From assembly GCF_900112775.1 (NCBI RefSeq), contig NZ_FOYZ01000005.1, positions 186,001-250,000 of the forward strand: a stretch of DNA of 64,000 nucleotides, given 5' to 3'. This DNA is from Anaeromicropila populeti (GTDB lineage Bacteria; Bacillota; Clostridia; Lachnospirales; Lachnospiraceae). A model generated the notes under the pieces. It had not been told where the DNA came from. It saw only the letters and a program-made list of their open reading frames with translations, and searched no databases. Positions within the stretch are counted from its first letter, which is position 1; every line of letters starts with the position of its first letter. This document shows, piece by piece, positions 9,351-18,540 of the stretch. Made by a program: the position numbers and the translations under genes.

Positions 9351-9416
9351 AGTTATACCTCACTTTATAAAATGCTCTTCTATTTTTCGAATCAGATTTA
9401 ATACATATCACTCCCT

Positions 9417-9444
9417 ATTTTACAGTAAAATCAATATTTTGCAA
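9417..9444 (-). promoter_or_regulatory. Promoter of the YbiT-like gene
   Basis: On the minus strand TTGCAA (9444-9439), 16 bases, then TAAAAT (9422-9417) with TG directly before it, about 65 bases upstream of the start codon. No operator is obvious. Confidence 0.5.
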
Positions 9445-9488
9445 GTCTTTTTTGAATTTTAAGTTTTGTGTGACAGAAGCTTTATAAC

Positions 9489-9517
9489 TTGTATTGCAAT
9501 TATTTTCATAGTATAAT
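9489..9517 (+). promoter_or_regulatory. Promoter of the Uup-like gene
   Basis: TTGTAT (9489-9494), 17 bases, TATAAT (9512-9517), 38 bases upstream of the ATG at 9556. Confidence 0.65.
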
Positions 9518-9555
9518 GATAGGCAGATGTTTAATTAGAGGAGTTTTTTGCAGAT

Positions 9556-11349
9556 ATGAATTTATTAACACTTGAGAAAGTAAGTAAAAGTTATACAGAA
9601 CGGTTATTATTTAATAGAGTTTCTTTTGGCCTTAATGAAGGCGAAAAAATTGGTATTATTGGCATTAACGGCACGGGGAAATCGACATTGCTTAAAATGA
9701 TGGCGGGATTAGAAGAACCCGATGAAGGAAATGTGACAAAGGGAAGTACAGTCAAAATACAATACTTACCTCAGACACCAGAATTTGATGACACCAAAAG
9801 TATTTTGGATAATGTAACTGCCAATTTAAAGAGTGATAATGAGCATTGGAATCTGGAAGGACAGGCAGCAGCTATGCTGATAAAACTGGGAATTACAGAA
9901 CCAGATATATTAGCAGGAACATTGTCTGGAGGACAGAAAAAGAGGGCAGCACTTGTCCGGACCTTATTAAATCCAGCAGATATTTTGATATTAGATGAAC
10001 CGACAAATCATTTAGATAATGAAATGACCGAATGGCTAGAAGAGTATTTGACAAAATTTCAAGGTGCCTTGTTGATGGTTACCCATGATCGATATTTTTT
10101 GGATAAGGTAACAAATAAAATACTAGAGATTGATAAAGGGAATTTGTACAAATATGAGGGGAATTACACTGATTTCCTAAAACTAAAGACAGAACGAGAG
10201 GAAATGGAACAGGCATCGGACAGAAAAAAAGAAAGCATATATCGTAAGGATCTGGAGTGGATGATGCGTGGTGCAAGGGCGCGGTCTACAAAACAAAAGG
10301 CGCATATTCAGAGGTTTGAGGAACTTAGAGACAGAGAAAGACCAACAGAGGAAAAGACAGTTGAGATGAATTCCGTTGCATCGAGGTTGGGAAGAAAAAC
10401 AATTGTTCTAAATGACATTTCAAAGGCATATGGTGATAAAAAATTAATCGAACATTTTACGTATACCATGGTAAAGGGGGAACGGTTAGGCATTGTTGGC
10501 CATAATGGATTTGGAAAAACTACGCTTTTAAAAATAATTAATGGAATAATTGAACCAGATTGTGGAATAGTAGAAATAGGACAAACTGTAAAAATTGGGT
10601 ATTTCTCTCAAGAAAATGAATATATGGATCAAAACAGCAAAGTAATTGATTCTATTAGAGAGGTTGCTGAATATATTGAGACTACTACAGGAAGAATCAG
10701 CGCTTCACAGATGCTTGAGAGATTTTTATTCACTGCCGATATGCAGTATTCTCTAATTGCAAAGCTTTCTGGTGGAGAGAGAAGGAGACTGTATCTGCTC
10801 AAAATTTTAATGGAGTCTCCTAATGTGCTGATATTGGATGAGCCTACCAATGATTTGGATATACAGACTCTTACGATTTTAGAAGATTATTTAGATCACT
10901 TTGAAGGAATTGTGATTACGGTATCTCACGACAGGTATTTTCTTGATAGAATAGCAGAACGTATACTGGCATTTATGGGTGATGGGGAAATACGTCAGTA
11001 TGAAGGAGGTTTTTCCGATTATAAGGAAGCGGTTGCAGAAGAAAACAGCACATTTACAAAACCTGTAAAGAAGGAGACAACAGCAAAGAAACCAAAGCAG
11101 GAAAAAACAAAATTTAGTTATCATGAGCAAAGAGAATTTGATGAAATAGACGATGTGATTGAAAAGCTGGAAAATCAATTGGCTGAACTTGAAAAGGAAA
11201 TTGTAAATAATTCTAACAGCTATATGAAGCTGCAAGAACTGATGAAGCAGAAAGAAGATATTTCTGGGCAATTAGAAGAGAAAATGGAGCGTTGGGTTTA
11301 TTTAAATGATTTAAAGGAACAAATGGATTTGTCAAAAAACAACCGTTAG
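9556..11349 (+). CDS. uup: ABC-F ATPase, Uup-like with C-terminal coiled coil
   Basis: 597 residues. Cassette 1: GINGTGKST, LSGGQKKRAALVR, LDEPTNHLD. The linker at about residues 210-270 contains EWMMRGARARSTKQKAHIQRFEEL, typical of Uup. Cassette 2: GHNGFGKTT, LSGGERRRLYLL, LDEPTNDLD. A charged C-terminal coiled coil (about 500-597) matches the DNA/branch-binding or ribosome-contact tail of Uup. Both Walker sites are intact, unlike the neighbouring YbiT-like protein. It is separated from the next gene by only five bases, so the two are co-transcribed. Confidence 0.88.
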   Translation: MNLLTLEKVSKSYTERLLFNRVSFGLNEGEKIGIIGINGTGKSTLLKMMAGLEEPDEGNVTKGSTVKIQYLPQTPEFDDTKSILDNVTANLKSDNEHWNLEGQAAAMLIKLGITEPDILAGTLSGGQKKRAALVRTLLNPADILILDEPTNHLDNEMTEWLEEYLTKFQGALLMVTHDRYFLDKVTNKILEIDKGNLYKYEGNYTDFLKLKTEREEMEQASDRKKESIYRKDLEWMMRGARARSTKQKAHIQRFEELRDRERPTEEKTVEMNSVASRLGRKTIVLNDISKAYGDKKLIEHFTYTMVKGERLGIVGHNGFGKTTLLKIINGIIEPDCGIVEIGQTVKIGYFSQENEYMDQNSKVIDSIREVAEYIETTTGRISASQMLERFLFTADMQYSLIAKLSGGERRRLYLLKILMESPNVLILDEPTNDLDIQTLTILEDYLDHFEGIVITVSHDRYFLDRIAERILAFMGDGEIRQYEGGFSDYKEAVAEENSTFTKPVKKETTAKKPKQEKTKFSYHEQREFDEIDDVIEKLENQLAELEKEIVNNSNSYMKLQELMKQKEDISGQLEEKMERWVYLNDLKEQMDLSKNNR

Positions 11350-11354
11350 TTAGG

Positions 11355-13277
11355 ATGGTGGCTTATTTGAAAGTAGGAAGAAAAGATTTTGATAGGGCAG
11401 AAAAAGGAACAGGATTGCCACTTGGAGCATATGTAAGACAGGACTCATATGTTCAGTTTTCTGTTTCAATTCCTGACCATGACAATTGTATACTTCATTT
11501 GTATCGTAAGGGAGGAGAGAAACCTGTTCAGTCATTTACTATGGATAAAACATGGAAAAGAGGCACAATATTTTCCATTGTAATAAAATTGCCAAATATT
11601 GAAGAATATGAGTATTTGTATGAAGTGGGGAATCGCTACTATTTAGATCCATATACTAAATTGCTTACAGGACGAAGTGAGTGGGGAAAAGTAATACCAA
11701 TGGATGAGGTTTTCCAGGTTAGAAGCAAAATTGTCTCTAGCAAAAATCAAATATGGATGAATGATTTTTTACAAATACCTTTTGAAGAACTGATTATTTA
11801 TAAGCTTCATATAAGAGGTTTTACGAAAGACCCTTCGTCCAGGGTAAAGCAAAACGGAACCTTTTGCGGAGTTGTGGAGAAAATACCATATTTGAAAGAA
11901 TTGGGAATAAATGCAGTAGAACTTATGCCTTGTTATGATTTTGATGAGATAATTCAAACAACGCAATGTAATGTGTTTGGTATATCTTCTTCTATTTCAA
12001 GAAGCTTGCCAAGGGAATATGTGAATGAAAATGATGGAAGTATGAAGATAAATTACTGGGGTTATACGGATAAAGCCTGTTACTTTGCACCAAAGGCATC
12101 TTATTGTGCAGAACCTTTATATGCATGCGATGAATTTATGGAAATGATTTTAAAGTTACATGCAAATGGAATAGAAGTTTATATGGATATGCACTTTGCA
12201 GCAGATGTCAATCAGTGTTTAATTGTAGATTGTTTGCATTACTGGGTTTACCAATATGGAATAGATGGATTTGTGCTGAATCAGGAGGCCATTCCACAAA
12301 AACTTTTAGCTACCGATCCTGTGTTGGGGAATATAAAATTGTTTACTGGTTCTTGGGATGCAGCAGATATTTATAAGGAATATAAAGAGCCAGCATTTCG
12401 AAACCTATGTGAATATAATGATGGATTTATGATAGATGCAAGAAAATATTTAAAGGGGGATGAAGAGCAGGTTGCCAGATTTTCAGATCGGATAAAGCGA
12501 AATCCTGGTATGTTTGGTGTGGTGAATTATATTTCAAATACAAATAGCTTTACTTTAATGGATATGGTTTCTTATGATGTGAAGCATAATGATAAAAATG
12601 GTGAAAATGGAAGGGATGGTACGGAGTATAATCATAGCTGGAATTGTGGTGTGGAAGGAAAGACAAGAAAAAAAAGTGTATTGGAATTAAGACGGAGACA
12701 GATAAAAAATGCTTTGCTTATGCTGTTTTTTAGTCAGGGGACACCATTAATTATGGCTGGGGATGAATTTGGTAATTCTCAGGATGGTAATAATAATCCA
12801 TATTGTCAGGACAATGAAATTTCATGGTTAAACTGGAGTGGCATAAAAACAAGCAGTTGGATTTTAGAGTATGTAAAAATGCTGATACGGATTAGAAAAG
12901 AACACAGGATCCTTCACATGCCTTCAGAACTTAGGATGATGGATTACATTTCGTGTGGATGTCCTGATATTTCGTTTCATGGAACAAGGGCATGGTATTT
13001 AGACTGTTCTAATTACAGCAGAGAACTAGGGGTTCTACTTTGTGGACAGTATGCGAAGATTGACAGGAAGCATTGTGACAGCGATTTTTATATTGCATTT
13101 AATATGCACTGGGAGGCTCATTTGTTTAATCTTCCCAAACCATTAAAACAATTGACTTGGAAAGTGCTGATGGATACGTCAGAGCCAGAGGAAAAGCAAG
13201 ATGAAGAAATAGAAATAACAGAAAAAAGCTACGAAGTAAAGGCAAGAACAATTGTTGTTTTCAGTTGTCATGAGTGA
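11355..13277 (+). CDS. GlgX-like GH13 protein with all catalytic acids replaced
   Basis: 640 residues aligning with glycogen-debranching GH13 enzymes: an N-terminal CBM48-like domain (about 20-115), a TIM barrel (about 140-510) with DPVLGNIKLF, NGENGRDGTEYNHSWNCG, SQGTPLIMAGDEFG and a C-terminal beta domain. The three catalytic acids are missing: the nucleophile in GFRFD is Asn309 (GFVLN), the acid/base Glu in AEPWD is Gly332 (TGSWD), and the HD stabiliser before GFTL is TN (Asn397). It should not hydrolyse alpha-1,6 bonds. Since the frame is intact, a glycogen-binding or regulatory role is more likely than decay. It is probably translated with the upstream uup-like gene. Confidence 0.85.
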   Translation: MVAYLKVGRKDFDRAEKGTGLPLGAYVRQDSYVQFSVSIPDHDNCILHLYRKGGEKPVQSFTMDKTWKRGTIFSIVIKLPNIEEYEYLYEVGNRYYLDPYTKLLTGRSEWGKVIPMDEVFQVRSKIVSSKNQIWMNDFLQIPFEELIIYKLHIRGFTKDPSSRVKQNGTFCGVVEKIPYLKELGINAVELMPCYDFDEIIQTTQCNVFGISSSISRSLPREYVNENDGSMKINYWGYTDKACYFAPKASYCAEPLYACDEFMEMILKLHANGIEVYMDMHFAADVNQCLIVDCLHYWVYQYGIDGFVLNQEAIPQKLLATDPVLGNIKLFTGSWDAADIYKEYKEPAFRNLCEYNDGFMIDARKYLKGDEEQVARFSDRIKRNPGMFGVVNYISNTNSFTLMDMVSYDVKHNDKNGENGRDGTEYNHSWNCGVEGKTRKKSVLELRRRQIKNALLMLFFSQGTPLIMAGDEFGNSQDGNNNPYCQDNEISWLNWSGIKTSSWILEYVKMLIRIRKEHRILHMPSELRMMDYISCGCPDISFHGTRAWYLDCSNYSRELGVLLCGQYAKIDRKHCDSDFYIAFNMHWEAHLFNLPKPLKQLTWKVLMDTSEPEEKQDEEIEITEKSYEVKARTIVVFSCHE

Positions 13278-13279
13278 TA

Positions 13280-13330
13280 GAAAAGAAGAGGGGAATGGTG
13301 ACAAGACCACTCCCAAAATATCTTTTCTCT
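13280..13330. terminator. Bidirectional terminator between convergent genes
   Basis: GGGAATGGT (13291-13299) pairs with ACCACTCCC (13306-13314) with one mismatch, flanked by outer AGAAAAGA and TCTTTTCT. The minus strand shows the better T-rich tail; the plus-strand tail is weaker. Confidence 0.55.
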
Positions 13331-14621
13331 AGCAATTAAAAAAGCATTCAATTAGTTTTTCCAAATCTTCTTGATCAGATGTTCCCATTAACTCACGGGC
13401 AGAGTGCATGGCAAGGAGTGGGAGTCCTAAATCTACCGTTTTTACAGGGAGCCAGGAAGAAATAATAGAGCCAAGAGTACTGCCACTTGTAGCGTCAGAG
13501 CGATTTACAAATTTTTGGTATGTAATTTTATTTGTCTGACAGAGCTGCTCTACAATTGAGAGTGCTTCTGGATCAAAAGCATATTTTTGATTGCTGTCAA
13601 GTTTTAAAACGACACCTTTTCCTAATTCAGTGAAGTTTGAAGGATCATTTTTGCTAAGGTAATTTGGATGAAGGCAATGAGCTACGTCAACGGAAAGAAT
13701 TAGGCTCCTGTCTATTAATGTGTTATATAGTATGCTTTTCTCCAAATTTAGACATGTAAAAATTTTATCTAGCAATATATTTGTCAGTGAGGAATCTGCA
13801 CCTTGTTTTGTTCTGCTTCCAATTTCTTCGTTATCAAAGAGGGCAATCATATTGATATTATTTCTATTTGTATCTGCTAAAAGACCTTTTACACATGCCA
13901 GTGCAGATGTCAGATTATCTAAACGGGGGGATGAAAGAAAATCTTCTTGCAAACCAATTAGACAAGGATGTTCTGCATTATATATGGTTAAGTCAAAAGT
14001 CAAAATATCTTCAGGTGATATCTGCAATTCTTGTGCAAGAAAATTCAGAAAAAAATTATCTTTGTTCAAAGTTTCATTTAGTAAACCCAAAACAGGGCGC
14101 ATATCGGTCTGTTTATTTAATTCGATTCCTTTATTCACTTCACGATTTATGTGAATGGCAAGATTTGGTATAGTAAGAAGAGGCCGCTTAGCATCAAAGA
14201 AAACTACTTTAGGCGCATAAATAGAATCGCTTTTTAAGCAGATTTTTCCTGCGACAGAAAGAGGCCGATCAAGCCATGTATTTAAAATGAGACCGCCGTA
14301 TGCTTCTGTATTAATCTGGAGATAGCTATGTTCTGAAAGCTCTGCTTTTGGTTTAATGCGAAAACAGGGGTGATCGGTATGTGCTGTAGCCAGGCGGAGA
14401 TGAGGGCAATTTAAAAGCTCATCCCCTAGAGTAAATGCAAACAATGTGCTGTCATATGGCGTAGTAACGTAGCTTTTTCCTTTTTCCAATGTCCATGGAC
14501 TGGTAAAGGGAAGTTCTTGAAAACCTTCGTCAATCAGCATTTCTTTGCATTTTTTTACTACATGATAGGGAGAAGTTGCACAGGCGATAAAATCTATTAA
14601 ATCACTGGTAATATGGTTCAT
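13329..14621 (-). CDS. apeB: M18 family aminopeptidase
   Basis: 430 residues, the usual length for M18 zinc aminopeptidases, which release N-terminal acidic or neutral residues from peptides in the cytoplasm. Key motifs: TAHTDHPCFRIKP (metal His and Asp), YGGLILNTWLDRPLSVAG, LFDNEEIGSRTKQGA (metal-bridging Asp and catalytic Glu pair), a late NRSDATSGSTLG and the C-terminal LAMHSARE with a metal His. The symbol follows the bacterial M18 family; the orthologue was not tested. Confidence 0.9.
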   Translation of the reverse strand: MNHITSDLIDFIACATSPYHVVKKCKEMLIDEGFQELPFTSPWTLEKGKSYVTTPYDSTLFAFTLGDELLNCPHLRLATAHTDHPCFRIKPKAELSEHSYLQINTEAYGGLILNTWLDRPLSVAGKICLKSDSIYAPKVVFFDAKRPLLTIPNLAIHINREVNKGIELNKQTDMRPVLGLLNETLNKDNFFLNFLAQELQISPEDILTFDLTIYNAEHPCLIGLQEDFLSSPRLDNLTSALACVKGLLADTNRNNINMIALFDNEEIGSRTKQGADSSLTNILLDKIFTCLNLEKSILYNTLIDRSLILSVDVAHCLHPNYLSKNDPSNFTELGKGVVLKLDSNQKYAFDPEALSIVEQLCQTNKITYQKFVNRSDATSGSTLGSIISSWLPVKTVDLGLPLLAMHSARELMGTSDQEDLEKLIECFFNC

Positions 14622-14736
14622 AAAAGACCTTCTTTCTATATGATAATGTGTATTTTTATTTTATTAGACATATGCTATAATTTTAAAATAGTAAAGCTGT
14701 TTTGTCAATTTTAGCGAAGAAAATCTGGAGGGATAT

Positions 14737-15234
14737 ATGCTCTTAATAAAAATTATTGATGTAAAATCATTTATGACAAAGTTATTGGTTCAGTCTGTAT
14801 TTGATAATTTTCTGTTATCGGAAGCAGAAATCATGACGTGCAATTTGTTTCAGATAAATGGGAAGGTGAATGAAGAATGGTTTAATGCAGACGAAAAGGA
14901 AATAATAGGGACGGAAGAGTATATGAGATGGGGAGAACTGAAATCTATTATTTATGAGATGATTAAGGGGAATAAAAGGCCGGCTTTTTTTAAGCTGGTT
15001 TTAATGCTAAATACAGAAAATAAGAAAAAACTGATTCATAGAGTATCTGGACAAAGTGAAAATGAAGTATCTCAATTCTTTTTAAATATGAAATATGAAA
15101 AAGATGAAATTCTTATTACAACAGGTGTGGGATATACTATTTTTACCATGAATCGGATATGGCAAAATCAATGGGATTCAGATTTAAAAAAATATTTGAA
15201 ATATTATGAAATAGCTTATGAAGAATTAACATAA
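14737..15234 (+). CDS. DUF5721-like protein
   Basis: 165 residues, soluble, no signal or membrane segment, start ATG with GGAGGG 5 bases upstream. I believe it matches the Lachnospiraceae DUF5721 family, function unknown. An extended -10 (TGCTATAAT, 14673-14681) precedes it. Its stop lies five bases before the CIRCE inverted repeat, which may also terminate this transcript. Confidence 0.6.
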   Translation: MLLIKIIDVKSFMTKLLVQSVFDNFLLSEAEIMTCNLFQINGKVNEEWFNADEKEIIGTEEYMRWGELKSIIYEMIKGNKRPAFFKLVLMLNTENKKKLIHRVSGQSENEVSQFFLNMKYEKDEILITTGVGYTIFTMNRIWQNQWDSDLKKYLKYYEIAYEELT

Positions 15235-15239
15235 AATTA

Positions 15240-15266
15240 TTAGCACTCACTCTAATTGAGTGCTAA
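15240..15266 (+). promoter_or_regulatory. CIRCE operator (HrcA binding site)
   Basis: Exact match to the consensus: TTAGCACTC, nine bases, GAGTGCTAA. HrcA represses class I heat-shock genes by binding this site. Here it lies 7 bases upstream of the -35 box of htpG instead of in front of groESL or dnaK. The hairpin is followed by five T, so it could also be an intrinsic terminator for the DUF5721-like gene. Confidence 0.95.
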
Positions 15267-15273
15267 TTTTTGC

Positions 15274-15302
15274 TTGACTTTTTCCAAATTACGTATTATT
15301 AT
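15274..15302 (+). promoter_or_regulatory. htpG promoter
   Basis: TTGACT (15274-15279), 17 bases, TATTAT (15297-15302), about 75 bases upstream of the htpG ATG and just downstream of CIRCE. Confidence 0.65.
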
Positions 15303-15375
15303 AAGAATACAAATAATAAAAATAAGATGTCTACATAAAGACAAATATAATAAAACAGAAAAAGGAGTGTGTACA

Positions 15376-17448
15376 ATGATTCAAGAAAATGGAAGTTTGT
15401 CAATTAATTCAGAAAATATTTTCCCTATCATAAAAAAGTGGTTATATTCTGATCATGATATTTTTATTCGTGAGTTGGTATCAAATGGATGTGATGCTAT
15501 TACGAAGCTAAAGAAATTGGATATGATGGGTGAAGTAACTATTCCAGATGATTACAAGAGTCAGATTAAGGTGATTGCTAATGCGGAGGATAAAACCTTA
15601 AAGTTTATTGATAACGGAATAGGAATGACAGCTGACGAAGTAAAAGAATATATTAATCAGATTGCTTTTTCAGGAGCTTCCGATTTTTTGCAAAAATATA
15701 AAGATAAGACAAATGAAGACCAGATAATTGGACATTTTGGATTGGGTTTTTATTCTGCATTTATGGTTGCTGATAAGGTGACAATCAATACTCTATCTTA
15801 TCAGGATGGAGCAGAAGCAGTTTTGTGGGAATCTGATGGTGGAACAGAATTTTCAATGACAGCAGGTGCTAAAGCGGAATGGGGAACGGAAATAACTCTT
15901 TATTTAAATGAGGACAGCTATGAGTTCTCTAACGAATACCGTGTTAAAGAAATTTTGGAAAAATATTGTTCTTTCATGCCAGTTGCTATTTATTTTGAAA
16001 AGGCAAATCAAGAGCAGGAATTTGAAACAATTGATGCTGCTGAAGTAACGGAAGAAGATGTTGTGGTTGAAAGAATTGTGGAAGAACCAAAAACAGAAGA
16101 ACGTGAAAATGAAAGCGGTGAGAAAGAGGTAGTTGAGGTTTCACCACGTAAGGAAAAGGCAAAAATCCACAAACGTCCTGTTTCTATCAATGATACCAAT
16201 CCATTATGGGCTAAGCATCCAAATGAATGTACAGATGAAGACTATAAGGGATTTTACAGAAAAGTGTTCCATGATTGGAAGGAACCATTATTTTGGATTC
16301 ATCTGAATATGGATTATCCATTTAATCTGAAGGGTATTTTATATTTTCCAAAGTTAAATACAGAGTATGATAATTTGGAAGGTGTAATTAAATTATATAA
16401 TAACCAAGTGTTTATTGCAGACAACATAAAAGAAGTAATTCCTGAGTTTTTAATGTTGCTAAAGGGTGTTATTGATTGTCCAGATTTACCACTAAATGTA
16501 TCAAGAAGTGCTTTACAAAATGATGGCTTTGTTAAGAAAATCTCTGATTATATTACGAAAAAGGTGGCAGATAAATTATCTGGCATGTTTAAGGTAGATC
16601 GGGAAAACTATGAAAAATACTGGGATGATATCAATCCATTTATAAAGTACGGCTGTTTGAAAGATGAAAAGTTTAGTGAAAAGATGGAAGAAGCTATTAT
16701 TTTTAAAAACTTAGATGACAAGTATTTGACAATTTCAGATTATATTACTGCTGTAAAAGGTACAGATGCTGCTGAAAAAGAGGAGTCTGATGCAGAAGCG
16801 GTTGTAGTGGAAGGTGAAGATTCAGAAGATAAGCCAGAAGAGAATCCAGATATTGTTTATTATGTTACAGATGTGCAGCAGCAAAGCCAGTATATTAATA
16901 TGTTCAAACAAGAAGGTTTAGATGCGTTTATTCTGACACACAATATTGATCAGCCTTTTATTACACACTTTGAGCAGAAAAAGACATCTGTTAAATTCCA
17001 AAGAATTGATTCTGACTTGACAGATTCTTTTAAAGATGAAGCAATTGATGAGGATGCAATAAAAGCAGAGACTGAGACGTTGTCGGAAATGTTTAAAAAA
17101 GCTTTGGATAATGATAAACTTGAAGTAAAAGTAGAAAAACTGAAAAATGAAGCTATTTCTTCTATGATTACGCTTTCTGAGGAGAGCCGGAGAATGCAGG
17201 ATATGATGAAAATGTATTCAATGGGTGGAATGGATGCTGGCATGTTTGGAGGCGGAGAAACTTTAATTCTCAATTCAAATAATAAACTGGTTAAGCATTT
17301 GTTAGATAATAAAGAAAGTGAACATGTAAGTATTATCTGTCAACAGCTGTATGATCTGGCAATGCTAAGTCATAAGCAGCTAAGTGCAGAAGCAATGACT
17401 AATTTTATTGCAAGAAGTAATGAGATAATGTCGTTAATTGTAGAATAG
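15376..17448 (+). CDS. htpG: HtpG (Hsp90) molecular chaperone
   Basis: 690 residues from ATG 15376 (AAAGGAG upstream; in-frame codons before it run back through the promoter and are not coding). The ATPase domain shows ELVSNGCDA (Glu33), DNGIGMT and GHFGLGFYSAFMVADKV; the middle domain shows PLWAKHPNECTDEDY, FKGILYFPK-type and NVSRSALQ segments. It is longer than Escherichia coli HtpG (624 residues). A charged insert at about residues 221-265 lies where eukaryotic Hsp90 has its linker, and an acidic insert lies at about 461-491. CIRCE upstream points to HrcA control. Confidence 0.95.
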   Translation: MIQENGSLSINSENIFPIIKKWLYSDHDIFIRELVSNGCDAITKLKKLDMMGEVTIPDDYKSQIKVIANAEDKTLKFIDNGIGMTADEVKEYINQIAFSGASDFLQKYKDKTNEDQIIGHFGLGFYSAFMVADKVTINTLSYQDGAEAVLWESDGGTEFSMTAGAKAEWGTEITLYLNEDSYEFSNEYRVKEILEKYCSFMPVAIYFEKANQEQEFETIDAAEVTEEDVVVERIVEEPKTEERENESGEKEVVEVSPRKEKAKIHKRPVSINDTNPLWAKHPNECTDEDYKGFYRKVFHDWKEPLFWIHLNMDYPFNLKGILYFPKLNTEYDNLEGVIKLYNNQVFIADNIKEVIPEFLMLLKGVIDCPDLPLNVSRSALQNDGFVKKISDYITKKVADKLSGMFKVDRENYEKYWDDINPFIKYGCLKDEKFSEKMEEAIIFKNLDDKYLTISDYITAVKGTDAAEKEESDAEAVVVEGEDSEDKPEENPDIVYYVTDVQQQSQYINMFKQEGLDAFILTHNIDQPFITHFEQKKTSVKFQRIDSDLTDSFKDEAIDEDAIKAETETLSEMFKKALDNDKLEVKVEKLKNEAISSMITLSEESRRMQDMMKMYSMGGMDAGMFGGGETLILNSNNKLVKHLLDNKESEHVSIICQQLYDLAMLSHKQLSAEAMTNFIARSNEIMSLIVE

Positions 17449-17482
17449 TTTTTGTATAGACGGAAATTTTATAAATAAGAAC

Positions 17483-17525
17483 AAAGGGAACAGGAAATAA
17501 TAACACTGTTCCTTTTCTATTTTTA
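17483..17525 (+). terminator. htpG terminator
   Basis: AAAGGGAACAG (17483-17493) pairs with CTGTTCCTTT (17506-17515) with one bulged G, followed by a T-rich tail. Confidence 0.75.
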
Positions 17526-17537
17526 TGTGGTATAACG

Positions 17538-17588
17538 TTGACCAAAAGAGGTTTTTGTGTTAATATTATGTGGTAATAAAAACCACAT
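17538..17588 (+). promoter_or_regulatory. degV promoter with a possible operator
   Basis: TTGACC (17538-17543), 17 bases, TAATAT (17561-17566). A 7-bp inverted repeat, ATGTGGT and ACCACAT with a 7-base spacer (17568-17588), starts right at the expected transcription start and could bind a repressor or form a 5' hairpin. Confidence 0.5.
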
Positions 17589-17616
17589 CACGTAGAGGTT
17601 AAATGGAGGATTTATA

Positions 17617-18453
17617 ATGTCATATAAAATTATAGGAGATAGTTGTACAGATTTACCAGAAAAGCTAAAAGAAAATGAGCATTTTTGCTTAGTACCACTA
17701 TCCATTACAATTGATGGTTATACGATTATCGATGATGAAACATTTAATCAAAAAGATTTTTTAGAAAGAATGGCCGCGAGCCCTAATTGTCCCAGTTCAG
17801 CATGTCCTTCACCAGAAGACTATATGAAATTATTTCATGGAGAAGAAGATATTTTTGTTGTAACATTATCTTCTCAGCTTAGTGGTTCTTATAATAGTGC
17901 AGTATTAGCTAAAAATTTGTACTTAGAAGAAAATCCTTCAAAAAATATTGAAATAATTGATTCTCGCTCAGCATCTGTCGGTCAGACATTGATTGCAATG
18001 AAAATACAAGAATTAGCAGAAACAAAGCTGAGTTTTAGTGAAATAGTCCGAATGGCGAATCAGTTCCGGGATGAAATGGAAACATTATTTGTGTTGGAAT
18101 CTCTAGAAACTTTAAGAAAGAACGGGAGGTTGTCAGGGATTAAGGCACTAATTGTAAATGCATTAAATATAAAACCAATTATGGTGGGAACAAAAACTGG
18201 TGAAATTGATAAAGCAGATCAGGCCAGAGGCATGAATAAGGCTCTTGTTAAAATGGCTGATATTATTGAGAAAAATGCTGTAAATGCTAAAAATAAAGTT
18301 TTGGCGATTGCACACTGCAATAATTATGAGAGAGCATTGTTTGTAAAGGATGAAATATTGAAAAGAGTTTCCTTCAAAGATGTTGTTATTGTAGATACAG
18401 CAGGAATCAGCAGTCTTTATGCTAATGATGGTGGAATCATAGTTTGCTATTAA
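17617..18453 (+). CDS. DegV family fatty-acid binding protein
   Basis: 278 residues. Typical features: IIGDSCTDLP at the N terminus, TSQPSPE-like SACPSPEDY at about 60-68, TLSSQLSGSYNSA, IDSRSASVGQ and ETLRKNGRLSG. DegV proteins bind a fatty acid and, as FakB, present it to FakA kinase for phospholipid synthesis; whether this paralogue does so is not shown. It starts at an ATG after TGGAGG. Confidence 0.9.
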   Translation: MSYKIIGDSCTDLPEKLKENEHFCLVPLSITIDGYTIIDDETFNQKDFLERMAASPNCPSSACPSPEDYMKLFHGEEDIFVVTLSSQLSGSYNSAVLAKNLYLEENPSKNIEIIDSRSASVGQTLIAMKIQELAETKLSFSEIVRMANQFRDEMETLFVLESLETLRKNGRLSGIKALIVNALNIKPIMVGTKTGEIDKADQARGMNKALVKMADIIEKNAVNAKNKVLAIAHCNNYERALFVKDEILKRVSFKDVVIVDTAGISSLYANDGGIIVCY

Positions 18454-18540
18454 AATCGGTAACCCATAGCATTTTCTGTCATATAATGTGGTATAACTAG
18501 TAAAGGTTTTGTACCTTGTATGGAAAATGGAGGAAGTGCA

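Noticed and set aside
15256-15375. N-terminal extension of HtpG
   Set aside because: These in-frame codons include CIRCE sequence and the promoter, and the conserved protein begins at 15376 with a proper ribosome site.
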